NCBI GenBank assembly: GCA_973895155.1
Contig: OZ316895.1
Coordinates: 2,046,001-2,110,000 of the forward strand
Direction of reading: 5' to 3'
Length of the DNA: 64,000 nt
Source: Marsupella aquatica
Lineage: Eukaryota; Marchantiophyta
Positions 35,261 through 47,285 of this stretch are shown in pieces (position 1 is the first letter of the stretch; every line of letters starts with the position of its first letter). The position numbers and the translations under genes were made by a program. The notes under the pieces were generated by a model. It did no database searches. It saw only the letters and a program-made list of their open reading frames with translations, and was not told the DNA's origin.

Positions 35261-37200
35261 AAGCGAGGCAAAAGACAAATAATTACGGAGAAAGGCAATG
35301 TTCAAAAATAAATTAAAGAAAATAAAAGCGAAAAGGCAAACACAAAAGGCAAAGTGGGAGAACCCAACTTTAAACATATCAAAAGGGAGTTAGAGGAGAT
35401 TGTATCTAAGCTATAAATGGAGTTTTGCAGATCAAGGGTCAACTTATTTTCCATCCAATGGTTGAGCTCAAGGTTGAATCCGGCCCAAGCTTGCGACTAT
35501 AAGCAGATGCTGCCCATGAATGGATGGGGTCCATGATTGTGTGATAGCCGGCCCGATGCCCATGCTTTACACACTCAGAAAACTTTGAGGCGAAGCAAGG
35601 ATCGATGTAGCTAGAGGCGAAGGAAAGATGTTGAGGCAAGACAAGAATGTCAAGGAGGGACTCTACAAAATCCAAAAAGTTTGACATGGTCCAAAAGTTT
35701 ATGGTTGGAGATTTCCAAAATTACCGCCTACGGATGATACCACCTGGTGCACCAGATCGATGTGATCTGCATCAACAAGAAGATATTATTCATTGCATTT
35801 GGGGTTCACTTGTCCTTGTTCTCAAATTGTTGGGAGGTGGGTGAATCACCTCTTGATGCTGTGTTCCTTCTCCAGGGGGAACCTTGTACAACTTCAGCCT
35901 GCACATGTCTTCATGGGAGCGGGATTACCTGAGGAATGGGACATACCTGAGAAGCTGTCAGTGGCATATTCTCAAAAGCTATAATATGCTGGAATGTATG
36001 GAACGACCGAAATCTGCACTTCCTTGAGAACACACATCCAAATTCATAAGGGGTCATTAGAAAATCATGGCACAGAATTGGACACGTCACCGTACCAAAT
36101 CAGGTCTAGGAAGCTCACATTCAATGGAGATGCTCATTGTGAGATGTCCCACGACTTCGGTACTTGGGCAGGCCTCTGGGACATTCACGAAGAAATCCAG
36201 GCCTGTAGGTCCCATCTGTCCCCCCACGTCCCCCATCAATTCTTCAGGGATCAGGTTATGGAGTTGCACTACAGGCAGACTGATGGGGTTTTTACCTTAT
36301 CGCAGATCCACTCATGGGAACCTTGCCGGAACCCAGCACTGGCCGGTCTTATAGGGGTGTGCTACTCTCAATGTAGTCTCTAAATTGCTTTTCCAGGGCT
36401 CAACTCCTCACCTGGTATGGGCCTCCCTGGTATTTTAGCACGTCCACCTTTTGGTCCTGTGCGCTGGTGTCCCTTTATTTGGGCCCCCCGTTTTGTATGT
36501 TGGCTATTTGAATGGAATTCATTTGGTTCTTTCCAGGCAAAAAAAAGAAGTTTATGGTTAGGATGTGTGTAATTTAATAAAAGAGAAAGACACATTTTAG
36601 ATAATGTCACATAACTAGTATCTATATAAGAATTATCTCATGTACTTTGTATTTTATTATAAAGAAAGTATATCATTTGACACTCGTGGTCAATCAATCC
36701 AAGAGTACACAAAAAACTAAGAAATAAGCTACTACTGCTTAGGTTTATTTCTTCCATTTTTGTAAGCAGAGGAAAGTACTTTTTGGCAGCATTGCATATT
36801 AAAGAAGTAATAGAACTTTTTGGCCGCATTGCACATTAAAGAAGTAATAGAAATGATCTGTAGTTTTATTTTCTGGAACCAACCAGCAAAATTGAATTGA
36901 TTCTGTTCTGACTTCCTCAACTAGCATTGATTCCGTTATTCCTCAAATTCCAACCGGAGGCAGCTGCCGCACCTGTGCGTCGATGAATATACTGGACAGT
37001 CACTCTGATAGTCTGATCCCTTTATCTGTCAGCTTCGGGATTATTTGTGTATTTGGTCTCACTTTCAGACCCCTCTCGGTTCGAATGGATCGATCTTCAG
37101 GTCTACGTGATTGATGTCATGTCAGATTACTTCTGGACGTGTTCCGATTCAGACTGTCGCGTGTGTATGAAAATTTGTCAGCTATCTAGCTGAAAATTAC
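35261..37200. other. No convincing gene
   Basis: Short open frames on both strands at 35640-36380 overlap each other. One plus-strand stretch near 35756 reads IDVICINKK, reminiscent of the HET-domain signature, but stops break it up. The stretch 36087-36270 on the minus strand also looks protein-like without any recognised domain. These may be remnants of dead genes. Confidence 0.4.
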
Positions 37201-37331
37201 AGGGTGCAATAGATTACCAACTACCTGTGAGTCGGCAAAGTACTAAGTTAAATTCCTGTCAACGGAGCTCCGTCTCACTGAGAACGCTATCGGTCGGCAA
37301 GCGGGCACGCAGGCTGTTCGAGGAACGCACC

Positions 37332-38932
37332 ATGAAGAGAGAGTGTACGCCGATGCTGGCTCTTGCTCTAGCCAGCATCGTTGGTGCTTCTTTTCTCTCG
37401 GGCGCTTTGGCGGAAGGGCCTAACGGTACCGAGCTGCATTCGTCGAATTCTCTCAATGGCGTGGTTGGTGGAAAGCCTCTCAAGTACTCTGCCGAGTACA
37501 ACCAACTTTTTGTGAAACAGACAGACGAAATCAACTCCATGCTTTTAGGACCTATTCATCAAGTTGCTACCGAGGCTCAACTACCTCATTGGAGTGTAAC
37601 ATGGCTTCGGAACTGGTGGGCCGGGACAGTTCTCTACTTCCTATCTGCAGGAGGCTACTATTTCTATGCTTACTGGTGGAAGAGGGAGCAGAACTTTCCT
37701 AAAGGTAAGCTTCAAATAGAGCTTCAATTGTCTTCTACGGGATCGACAAACTGTGCGGATCGTGACCTTCACACATTTACGATGTATTGTGTTTTGTTGG
37801 ACACAGTTCTTGAATTGGTACGTATGCTTCTAGCTAGCCCAATCAGAGCTTCTTCGCTTTCGTATGTTTTTCAATATTAGTAAAGGCGTCCTCGAAGGTA
37901 ATTTTGCAATAGGTACTTTCTTGCGGTCCACTTAAACTACCCCAACTTTGAACAGTTCTGATTTGGCAAAAGCTTCGTACTTGGCTTCCAATCTTGGCAG
38001 GCAGCCCTCTGGCGATAAGACATCTGCTCGAGCAGATGGTCATGGGCTTGCTAGGACTTCCCGTGCTCACTGCTCTTCCCAGTTTTGCGGAGTATATTGT
38101 CGAGAAGGGATGGACGCGTTGCTATGTGGAGATCGGGGACGTTGGACTGGCGAACTACACCATGCATATCAGTGCATACCTGTTCTTCTCCGAATTCTGG
38201 GTTTATTGGTTTCACCGGTGGTTGCATACACCACTTCTCTACAAATATATGCACCATACCCACCACTTCTACTGGAAGCCTTCCACTGTATCTCCATTTG
38301 CAGGTCACTCTTTCAACTCGTTTCAGATTAAGAATATTCTAAGTACTAGGATCGGAGCTAGCGTTTCTCGTTTGAGATTGAGATTGCCAGGTAGTAGATG
38401 AATCCTTGAATTTTCTTTCAATCCTTTGCATTCTTCTGAGGACTATATAGGCCGACTTTCGCCGACAGTTGCCGAATTGCCTCAGTCTTCTGATCAATCA
38501 TGCATCCGTGCTTTTAGAGTATGTTCTAAGCCGTATTCCATGCTGTTCTTTGGTATACAGTTTCCAATCTCTGATCGAAAAGTTCTTGCTTTGATTTGTT
38601 CTACAGGTCTAGCATTCAACCCCTTAGATGGGGTTTTGCAAGCCAGTCCTCTTGTCTTTGCGTTGTTCTTCGTGCCAATGCACTTTCAAACCTACTATAT
38701 CTTGTTCTTCCTTGAGGAGATATGGAGCGCGAACATCCACGACACCATTGATGGAGGTTTCTATGGGATATTGGGAGCCGGCTATCACAACTACCACCAT
38801 ACCCATTTTAACTACAATTACGGGCACTTGACTATTTTCATGGATTGGCTCTTTGGCACGCTCATCGACCCAAAGAAGGGCACGCCACCCAAGAAAGAAT
38901 TCAACTTAGCGAAGCATACGTCGAGAAGGTGA
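37332..38932 (+). CDS. DWF7: Delta7-sterol C5(6)-desaturase (fatty acid hydroxylase superfamily)
   Basis: Inserts the C5-C6 double bond in sterols in the ER membrane. Exons are 37332-37704, 38001-38303 and 38607-38932, all with GT-AG ends and matching phases; the product is 333 aa. The three iron-binding histidine boxes are present: HRWLH (196-200), HHTHH (209-213) and HNYHH (286-290), with His299 in NYGH. Several membrane segments (about 107-120, 136-152, 178-196, 239-262) and the family phrases [18 protein letters not shown] and GAGYH also match STE1/DWF7. The chosen ATG is in CACCATGA; an in-frame extension to 37227 lacks an ATG. The N-terminus (residues 5-28) is hydrophobic and signal-like, ending ALAEG, and the protein is about 50 residues longer than the usual plant enzyme. 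C-terminal KHTSRR could act as an ER signal. Confidence 0.92.
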
Positions 38933-40790
38933 TAAACGTGGAGTGACGACGAGGCCCCCACCCTCACCTGTTGTCACCCAGTACTCAATGCTGGAGACAT
39001 TTGATCCTGGACACAATGGTCATAGACGGCCTCGATCCAAACTCAAGATCATGAGTTCAACTTTAATATTTTCCATCGAAATTGCACATTCAACTTCGAT
39101 ATTTTCCATCGAACTTGCACATTCAGAAGGCAAGGTTGACCAAAATGAAGCTCAAGCCAACTTCAATAGCACTCTTCTCACTGCGTCACATCCATAACCC
39201 CTACATACAAATCCTATTGCGCTGTCTATTTAGTGCACCTGGAACAACCTCCCTTTTGCCAAAGGATACTGCTTTAGGCCAGGTTTACACTGCAGTTAAT
39301 TCTTGGACCCTTTTTTTATTCAAGACAAAATTTTACTTCAAGTTTTTAGTGGTAAAAAAAAATTTCAATGGTCCATTTCAAAGAAACTAAGGATTAGGCA
39401 CGCTGATAGGAAGATGGGTTGCCCCGGGAAGTACTCTGGGGCTAGGGACACTTGCACCTTTAGCTCTTTGGAGACCTTTTGTGATCCTTTTGATTCTGCT
39501 TGTTATCCTTGCCACGGTGCTTTCGTGGTTCAAATATATAAAACTAAAATGGTTTTAAGGAAAGAAACCAAGGATGAGGGAAAAAAATTCACTTATAAGT
39601 TTAGGTGGTCACCACCTAAAGTTGGACACTCCATACAATGACCCCCTTGAGCAGTGCGAATGTGCACAAAATTTCTTTTCTGGACATTTTTGGGGCTTTT
39701 GTCCCGGCTTTTGTACCAAAACAATACATTGCAATGTTCACGGTTGCCCTACACAGAAATCTTTTTCAAAACATTTAGTGCAACACAACTTGAAGGTTTA
39801 CTTCTATGGATGCCCTATTCAGCCATGCGATCAATTTGTGCAGAAGAATCGAATGTAATTAACATTGTACAACTTCAAGATTTGTGTTGTGGCATGGATG
39901 CCCTACAGAGCCAAGCTTGTACAAGAAGCTAGTAGACTGCAATGGACAACTTCAACGTTTTAGTCAATGCCGACACAAATAGTCTCTGCCAAAAATTGAG
40001 GTCTACATGGATGTCCTATAACATAAGGTCATCTCAATCAGTTTATGGACGCAACCTCCTGCTTCAACGTTTGGAATGGAGAACCCCGTGGCCAACGATT
40101 TCGGACTTTTTCAGCTCCACGTGATCTTGGGTCTCACCTCTTACCTCAAAGTGAGCATTTCTTGCCTCAAAAAACAAGCGAACTTCCCACTCTTCCTACT
40201 CAGCTGTGATCAAACTTGGGCTCAAAGTAAGAGGTGCAAGACAATGGAGAAGCTGGGGTGGGCCTCGCTGTGTCCACTGTCTCGGGGTGCAAGTAGGGCT
40301 TGCCGTTAGAGTACTCAAGGATGGGCTTGGCTTAATTTAAATAGCTCAGCCTGTGTTTGGTTTATGTCAAAAGTGACAGAAAGAACACAATTTTGGACCC
40401 AACGATAAGGATTTCAGCACACAAGAAAGGTGTTCACATTTTGCCGATTCTCCCAAAATAGTCTACTTTTTATATTCAACCCTTTGTATCTCCCCAAAAA
40501 AACAATTTGGTATCAAAGTTTAGATTGAATTGGCAATTTGAGGAATGGGCCAGACTGACCCCTGAAATTTAATAGTCTGAGAAATTTGATTCATCTTGGA
40601 AAATTACATTCAAAAATCATCAACAAAGTTTATGCTCTCCTTAAAGATAAAAAAATGTTTTGACCCCAACAACCAAAACTAATGAAAGAATAACTCCAAT
40701 GTAGATATTGACTCCGCATTTCACCATCAAAATGTTGTTTGAAACTCCAATTTAGACAATTTGCGATAACATTCATTCAGGACCAACCCG
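38933..40790. other. No convincing gene
   Basis: The segment 39400-39860 has two overlapping Cys-rich open frames on the plus strand (for example YNDPLEQCECAQ and CPGFC). They may be a frameshifted remnant of a zinc-binding protein, but I cannot name it. The rest is AT-rich. Confidence 0.4.
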
Positions 40791-40876
40791 GTTTGCTACA
40801 TTGCATTGTCCCCGGTTCGTCATGAATATGGAGGACGAACCCGGGGATAAACCTGCAACGATGCAATGTAGCAAAC
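40791..40876. repeat. Imperfect long hairpin
   Basis: The left arm GTTTGCTACATTGCAT and the right arm ATGCAATGTAGCAAAC are exact complements over 16 bp. Further in, TCCCCGG-TTCGT pairs with ACGAACCCGGGGA. The right arm has about 12 extra bases, and the loop is CATGAATATGGAGG-like. It could be a small foldback MITE or, less likely, a small-RNA precursor. Confidence 0.6.
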
Positions 40877-41012
40877 ATTAGGTTTTATGTGTCGGAGCCC
40901 AATTATCTATCAGGGTTTGCATTGCCTTAGAAAAAACAGAATTGGGCTAAACGAGAATTGTGTCACACCTCCTGTTCAGTACAAAATCATGTTAAAGGGT
41001 AATGGTGCAATA

Positions 41013-41169
41013 GGGTGTCTCAAACCTTCAGGTCAAAAAACAAACTTGTCCCAAAAGTAGCAGTTTTGGTCAACGGTCAGGAGTGTACTGACAAGTTGTG
41101 TCCACCACTTTTTTCCAGGAAAATGCCCTTACTGCGACCAAAGGCAAAATGAAGAGGATTAAGACACCC
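41013..41169. mobile_element. Short MITE of the GGTGTCTCAAA family
   Basis: The left end GGGTGTCTCAAACC and the right end GATTAAGACACCC are inverted copies of the termini seen at 51680-52510. The interior is 157 bp and non-coding. Confidence 0.5.
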
Positions 41170-41730
41170 TGATAGAATGGGTGAGGCCTGGGGTGAGGGC
41201 AACTCGGCTAGACCAAAATTAGGCCAGGACTAACTTAAGGAAGGGCCCTTTCCTCTCAGTGAGAGGTAATCCAGGGTGCACGTCAGAGCCAAGGGAAATG
41301 GTGGCCACTTGATTCAAAAATGTGGCTGATTGTTGCCAGCTCAAATGTTTGGTGGTAACCCACACTGAGTTAACTTAAATGGACACCCCAAAATATGGCC
41401 TCCTACTAACTAAACTAAAACAATATATGGCAAGGTGTGATATTGGGACCTGTAAATAGGACAATATATATAGTAAAACCCAGGCAGATTTCATTGAGAA
41501 GTCCATTCAAACAAAAGAAAGAATAGGAGCACAACCGGGAGCATATTGTCTAATATGTAATTGAATGTGTTATTTTAGAGATTTTCACTTCAGTGGGCTT
41601 TTGGCAATAAGCCCCTCCAACAGGGATCAGATATTTGTAGAATGGCTACGTACATACCAATAAAGGTTCAATGCCATGTAATTATAGTTTGTACAAATCA
41701 CTACTCTACAATTTCATTGTGCACTTCTTC

Positions 41731-41952
41731 CTATGTAAGGTGATGCTTGATAGGAGCACCTCTCTCATCTACTACATGAAACAACAGATACATGAACCCA
41801 AATACGTTGGGTGAAATACGCCAATGAATGGGTACCAAATATTGGAGTGTTGAGGGAGTTTGTTTGCATTTGTCGTCACCATACTGATCCGTCTTCATGG
41901 TCATGCCATAATAAGCATGGATTTTGAAATGTGGAAAGAAAGAAATATTCCT
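41731..41952 (-). other. Protein-like open stretch, unidentified
   Basis: A 73-codon open stretch ends at TAG 41731 and reads, in part, YYGMTMKTDQYGDDKC, VPIHWRISPNVFGF and LFHVVDERGAP. The composition looks like real coding sequence, and a possible acceptor (GAAG) lies at its start. It is on the same strand as, and about 500 bp downstream of, the unidentified gene at 42451-45188, so it could be its last exon. I recognise no domain. Confidence 0.35.
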
Positions 41953-42450
41953 TCAATCACTCAAACTTGTTGAAAAATATGTGAATTGTTTGTTATTTGC
42001 CACCATCAGAAATTGGTTGTTTATGTTTGAGTTTTATAAGAATCTGCAATATCAGTTAATGGTAGCTTAAATTCTCAATCCGACTTGTAAATTGACTTAG
42101 CTCAATATGCAAACATAAAGCTAAGTGGTTCAATTTTTTTTATACTATGTCTGATACACCAGTAGTGAGAGCATTACATTTTTTAGGAGACAATCAATCA
42201 TCGGTATCGTACATGAAATTAATTTGTCAATTAATATCAGCTCTTACTTTCCTGTGAAATCTGATGAGATGAACAACTCAATATTGGAAACTGTGTTGCC
42301 ACTCTACTTCAATTATTGGATATTCAGTTTTGTTGAGGTGAGGCTAGAAACCAATCAAACATGAGCATTTAAGTCCGTAGGTCAGGAATGAAATTTTAAA
42401 TTTTTTTAATCAGCTCATTTTAGAGTGGAAATTTGGAGTTTCAATCTCAC

Positions 42451-45188
42451 CTCCTTCATTCTAGATAAGTCTGTGTGCTTCAATACTGGCTTTTCAATGA
42501 CAGCAGTCTCCTCAGATCCAGCCACACCAACAACAGCGTTGTCTTGCTTGATCTCTGATTTGCTACTAGGCAAAGCTTTAGTTGGCACCGCGGGAGGACT
42601 GGATAATCTCAATTGAGATGTGGTGCCAACCAGCATCTTCTTGTCGACATCATTTTCAATAATGGGAGGTCCAGTTGGCCTTTCAAGGTCAACAAGAGAC
42701 ACTACAAGTTCCCAATGGTTCATACTCATAGGTCGCATTGGGTTAAGGGTCTCATCAATTTTCTCCTTCTCCTGCTGTCTGGGTGAATTGTACAATTCCA
42801 GAAATATGTTTTCTTCAGTGAGAAAATTCCAATAAGAAGGGCTTATAATCAACTTCCACATAACCAGACTTATATGGCCCTCCAAGAGAAACTACTTCGT
42901 GCACAACTCCTCTAATAAGTAGGTGCTCGTACATTGCATTACTCACTAGTGTTTCCCTGATTATGTTAGGTTTGTACAGCTAATTCTTTTCAAGCTCTTA
43001 ATTTGCTATGCAGAATGAGCAAACTGATGGAGGTAAGAGTAACAAAAAATTTGCCACAATTAATTTGATGAAGAAAGTATCTTTCATTTAAAAACTGAAA
43101 CCAAGAGCTTACACAAAGATGTGATTGATCTGATTAGGTGAAGCTGTATGAAGTAGGCAACTCTTACAATGACTAGGCACACATCTCACCTGTTCCTCAC
43201 TCGTTTCAAATCTATTTCAATTTTTCGTTGCTTGTAAAAATTTTCCCTTGCTTTTTGGGCGGCTTGTAAAACCTGCTCAGTCAAATTATATGATTCACCC
43301 ATGAAACCATAAAACAGGTTGTGTTACTGGAGGCGATTCCTCCACATAAGGTTATGAATTTCAGGTTTACTAGACTTTGCTCAATCAGCCTCCAAATTCA
43401 ATGATCATTTCATGTACAAGAGGCATACTAGTAGTTGGCTATCTCAATCATGTCCAGCTACTCTTAAACTACATGAAAACAAGCCAGGTTGAAAATGAAT
43501 TAATGGGCACCTCAGGTGGGTTAGCACCGAGCTAGCCAGGGTCTTTGGACAATTTCACTTAATAAAGAAATGTTCAATGGCCTCAAGAGCTGGAGTTGCA
43601 TGTTGACCTTTTCCTGACCCTCTTTAGATTTAGCCTCCCTTGCTTGCACATCTTCGAGACTTTTTTGAGTCCATTCTCTGCAAATTCAATATGGGTATGT
43701 TTAATCTGCTTTAAAAAATGTCATAAGACTTTCCCTTATTTCGAGAGATGTCACTTTGTTGCTTCAAACTCTTGGTTACATGACCGCATTGCCCTTGACT
43801 ACTTTGTATTGCAAAATTATTCCTTGAACTTCTTGCAAAATGATGAGATTTTTTTCCCTACTTGTCTTCTTCCCGACTTTTCTTCTTCCCTAGTTTTCTA
43901 TCTTCAAACTTCAATCTTACTAGGGAATTATCAGCTAGAAGTGATTTCAATTACAAACCATAACTCCTCCATGAAGAGTTTTTCATCCACACTTGATCAA
44001 GCAGAATTACTTAGGCATGAGTGATACTGGATGAATATTACAACTCCATTCACTCACTTGAGCAAGTCAGATTCTTGGGTTGGTAGGCCAGAAGAAGATC
44101 TGCGTCGAAGATAACGTACTTCTGGGGAACTCGTCACACCCTTGGCAGGGATCACTCGTCTCGAACTGGGAATGTTGCGAACAGCTAGAACAACTTCTTC
44201 TTGTCTCAGCTGGGCCTTGAGGTCAAGTCCATTGGTACACGGATCTTGGTCGATGTGTGACTCAGTTGTGTTACCGAGAGATTCTTTAGAATTTATTGAG
44301 TTTGCAGATGAGGTAGCTGACATGGATGATGTCGATGAAGGAGATGATGGAGATGGTGTACTGTGACCTAAAGGGCACTTACTCCCTTCTCCGTCTAGAG
44401 TTGTGTCAATGAGGTGTACTTTGAAGTCCGACCTTCGCTTGAGGGAGCCAATGAAGTGAGAAATCTGATCAACAGGTTGTCTCTGAGGTGAGAACAATGG
44501 AGATGAAGGTCTTTCCGAAACATTCCTTCTATCTTCGTCATAAACTTGATTATTGATTATTGTTTGAACTTGACTGGATGGTGTGGGTGGTGTGGATGAT
44601 GTGGATTTTGTAGATGATGTGGATCTTGTGGAAGATGATGTGGACGATGTGGTGTCTTCTGCTGGAGGGATCTTTTCATCCTCATCAATTTTGTCGTCCA
44701 AATCCTCCTTCCACTCCACATGTTTAGTCTGAACCCACCCTGTAGGACGCCTTAGTATCGGTTTTTTAACATTTTCCTCTGGAGTCTCTTCTTGCCTCTC
44801 CAATACAAATGTGGGAGTCCTCTTAAGGTTACCGTGCTCTTTTCGTGGAGTCTTTGGATCACTTTGGGTCACTGTTGGGTCAGTTGGTTTTTTCATGAAT
44901 GATCTTTGGCGACCGATTCTCCCTGGAGTAGCTATTGAAGCCGATGCGCTGGGCTGCCCTGTAGTAGGGCTTGATTGGCCACTAGATACATCCACCTCTT
45001 GTTGATCCTCCTTCAGAATTAATTGCTGTTGTGAATCCTCACTGTCCTTTTTCTTTTCTTGAGCTCCCCTCATATCCGATTCTTCCTCAGGCAAGTCTCC
45101 GGTTGAAGAAGAAATATGTCTTGAGTAGGGAAGATTGTCTCCGGATTCCTGCCCTAGAACCTTGGAGTAGCAATCTGACGACAACTCT
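42451..45188 (-). CDS. Unidentified multi-exon gene, partial, with a probable frameshift
   Basis: I do not recognise this protein. Three exon candidates on the minus strand have good splice signals. 45188-44058 encodes about 375 disordered residues rich in Ser, Thr, Pro and Glu, ending at AA|GTGAGT. A helical segment ends at 43190 (QAAQKARENFYKQRKIEIDL), with donor AG|GTGAG. 42956-42451 joins it in phase (LIRGVVHEVVSLGG, SGYVEVDYKPFLL) and ends at GAG|GTGAG. Inside the last exon the frame shifts at the A4 run 42823-42826: the upstream frame hits a stop just after, and the next frame carries on as TEENIFLELYNSP. Dropping one base would restore the frame, so this is either a damaged gene or a sequence error. 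The start codon, the exon joining 44058 to 43190 and the 3' end are unresolved. Confidence 0.45.
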
Positions 45189-47285
45189 CTGCAATTGCAA
45201 TACAGATTCTAAGCCTTCTTATGTGATTTGTTATTTATTTTTATGTCAACCATCACCTTCTCTGCAAGATGTTTATTGATTGTAAATGATACCCTAATTA
45301 CAAGTAAGCCGCAAGAAGGGTTTTTAATTAACAAAACCGAAGATGACTATTGCAACGGAAATGATCCCAATATATAACTCAGCTAATGGAATGGATAGAA
45401 GTATACACCACCTGACAATGCCCAAGACCCGGGAGCAACAAGTCTTCTCAGTATCCATACATCCATTCAACCATTCATGTCGAGAGAGTGCATGCCAATG
45501 CTTGTCCCGATGGTTGCATTGATTTATTTGGCATCAATCCAGGGCAAGAATCAAACCATCTACTGGTTTGAAGGCCATCGTGAACGAACATTGTCACTGA
45601 TGCTTCATTATTGGTATGGAAAAAGGGAAATAAAATCGCTTTGTGACGATGTTCCATTTTTCCATACCACTCCAAGTCCTTCACTATGGCTTCATCGCAT
45701 TGAAGCATATTCTTGAAGTCTTCGTGCAATTCAGAGACTTGATTTTGATTTGTGTTTTTTTACGATCAAGGTCCTCTCAATTGGTCGAGCCAGAGGATAT
45801 TTAATACGACATAATCTACAATTCTGTCGGTCTTATAGTGTGAGACTTTTAACTCCAGATGTCTGCACTCCATGCTTGGGAGTGTTCTGGAATTTGAAGA
45901 CGGATAGACCTAGCTTGTGAACCAGACAATCCCCATTGATCATGACACCCTTTCCACTGTCATTCCCTCGCACTCTTCCCCCTTCCGAAAGTTCGTTATC
46001 AACAAACTTTGACCTTTTAGTCTCTCCCTCGAAAAAAATAAAATTGGTTATTCTTGGGGTTTTTTGAAGCAGCTTAGAAATGTCATATTCATAAGCAAAC
46101 TTTGACCTATCATTAACTTATAATCCTATCCGCGAATGGCACTTTACCCATCATCCTGTTTGATACCTAGTCTCTATTCAAGCCACTTTGCTACCCGGGC
46201 TTTCCAAGGGCTGGTGACCCATCCAACTCCAGTTCCAATTACAGGCAATAACAATACTTATCCGAAAGACATTGAAAACAAGAATGGGGTCAAGTGCTCC
46301 TTTACATCAGAGCCCTGTTGCAGATATGGTTTCTGATCCGCACACTAAGCACAAAAACTGAATTGGAAGTCTGCTTTTGCAACAACACGTGAAATTAGCG
46401 ACTTGAGGGTCTTTCGGTATACTTAGCAAATGACCCTCAACTCGGCAATTTCTCCCAATGTAGAAAAGCAAAACTGCTACAGCCACTACATTAGGCGTGT
46501 TGCATCATTCAGTCGTATGTGACCAAACCCCTTGGTCAGTGACCTGGGTCATGTTTTCCCCCATGACCCACAAGCCACTCTACCAAAGCTCGTGCAATAA
46601 TTAGCCAAAACAACTTAAAGCTCTTGACACCTATTTTGTTGTTTTGGCCAGTTAACCTTCTAATTTGCCTCTGTTAAGTACCTATTTTGCCTAAAACACA
46701 TCATTGACAACTCCCCAGAAGCCTTGCCTATGAGCCCATCGACAGTATGCATCCACATTAGGTACCCCTAATGTCGTGAATGTGAGCAGACTGTTCCACT
46801 GATTTTAGAAGGGCAGCTACTCACTAACAGCAGAAAGGAATTAGAGTCCCCAACAGAGCACCTGATCCGCACATTTGGTATTCGAAGAGTGGAAATTGCT
46901 TCAGAGATCCACACAGAGCCATGAGAGGAAGCAGAGAGAGTCGACTTTGACTGAACTGTGCTTTTGAAATTCTTGTTTGATGCGGATATTCATCGCAGAG
47001 CTCGCCAGAGATACCTTTGATGCCCGTACCAATGGACCTCTTCCCCGTAGATTGAAGGCACCCACTTCTGAATCCCAGCGGTTCCTTTTCCTTCAACTCT
47101 TAATTGAGGACTGACGTTAAGAAGTAATGAACATACCTGAACTCATATCCGTTTCGAGAAATTGATTTGAAAACTCGTTTCCATCCTGAATGAGAGATGA
47201 GTGTTACACTTGTTTGTTCTGACCTGATGTAGAGAGGGCCATTAGGAAGCGTACGAATTTGACGTTGTCAGCTCCTTGATCCGCA
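45189..47285. other. Intergenic, no supported gene
   Basis: A minus-strand frame at 45475-45729 (HEDFKNMLQCDEAIVKD) has protein-like composition and could be an upstream exon of the neighbouring unidentified gene, but I found no splice support. The right end would hold the promoter of the phospholipase D gene. Confidence 0.4.

Noticed and set aside
35747-35932. Possible HET-domain fragment (IDVICINKK)
   Set aside because: Only one short signature-like stretch, with stops around it and no further HET motifs; insufficient to call a gene or pseudogene.
39303-39858. Cys-rich open frames in two phases
   Set aside because: No recognisable zinc-finger spacing and no splice sites that would join the two frames; perhaps a relic.
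43596-44024. Plus-strand ORF of 142 codons
   Set aside because: Lies opposite the presumed intron of the minus-strand gene, is Phe/Leu/Ser-rich without a domain, and looks like AT-rich chance.
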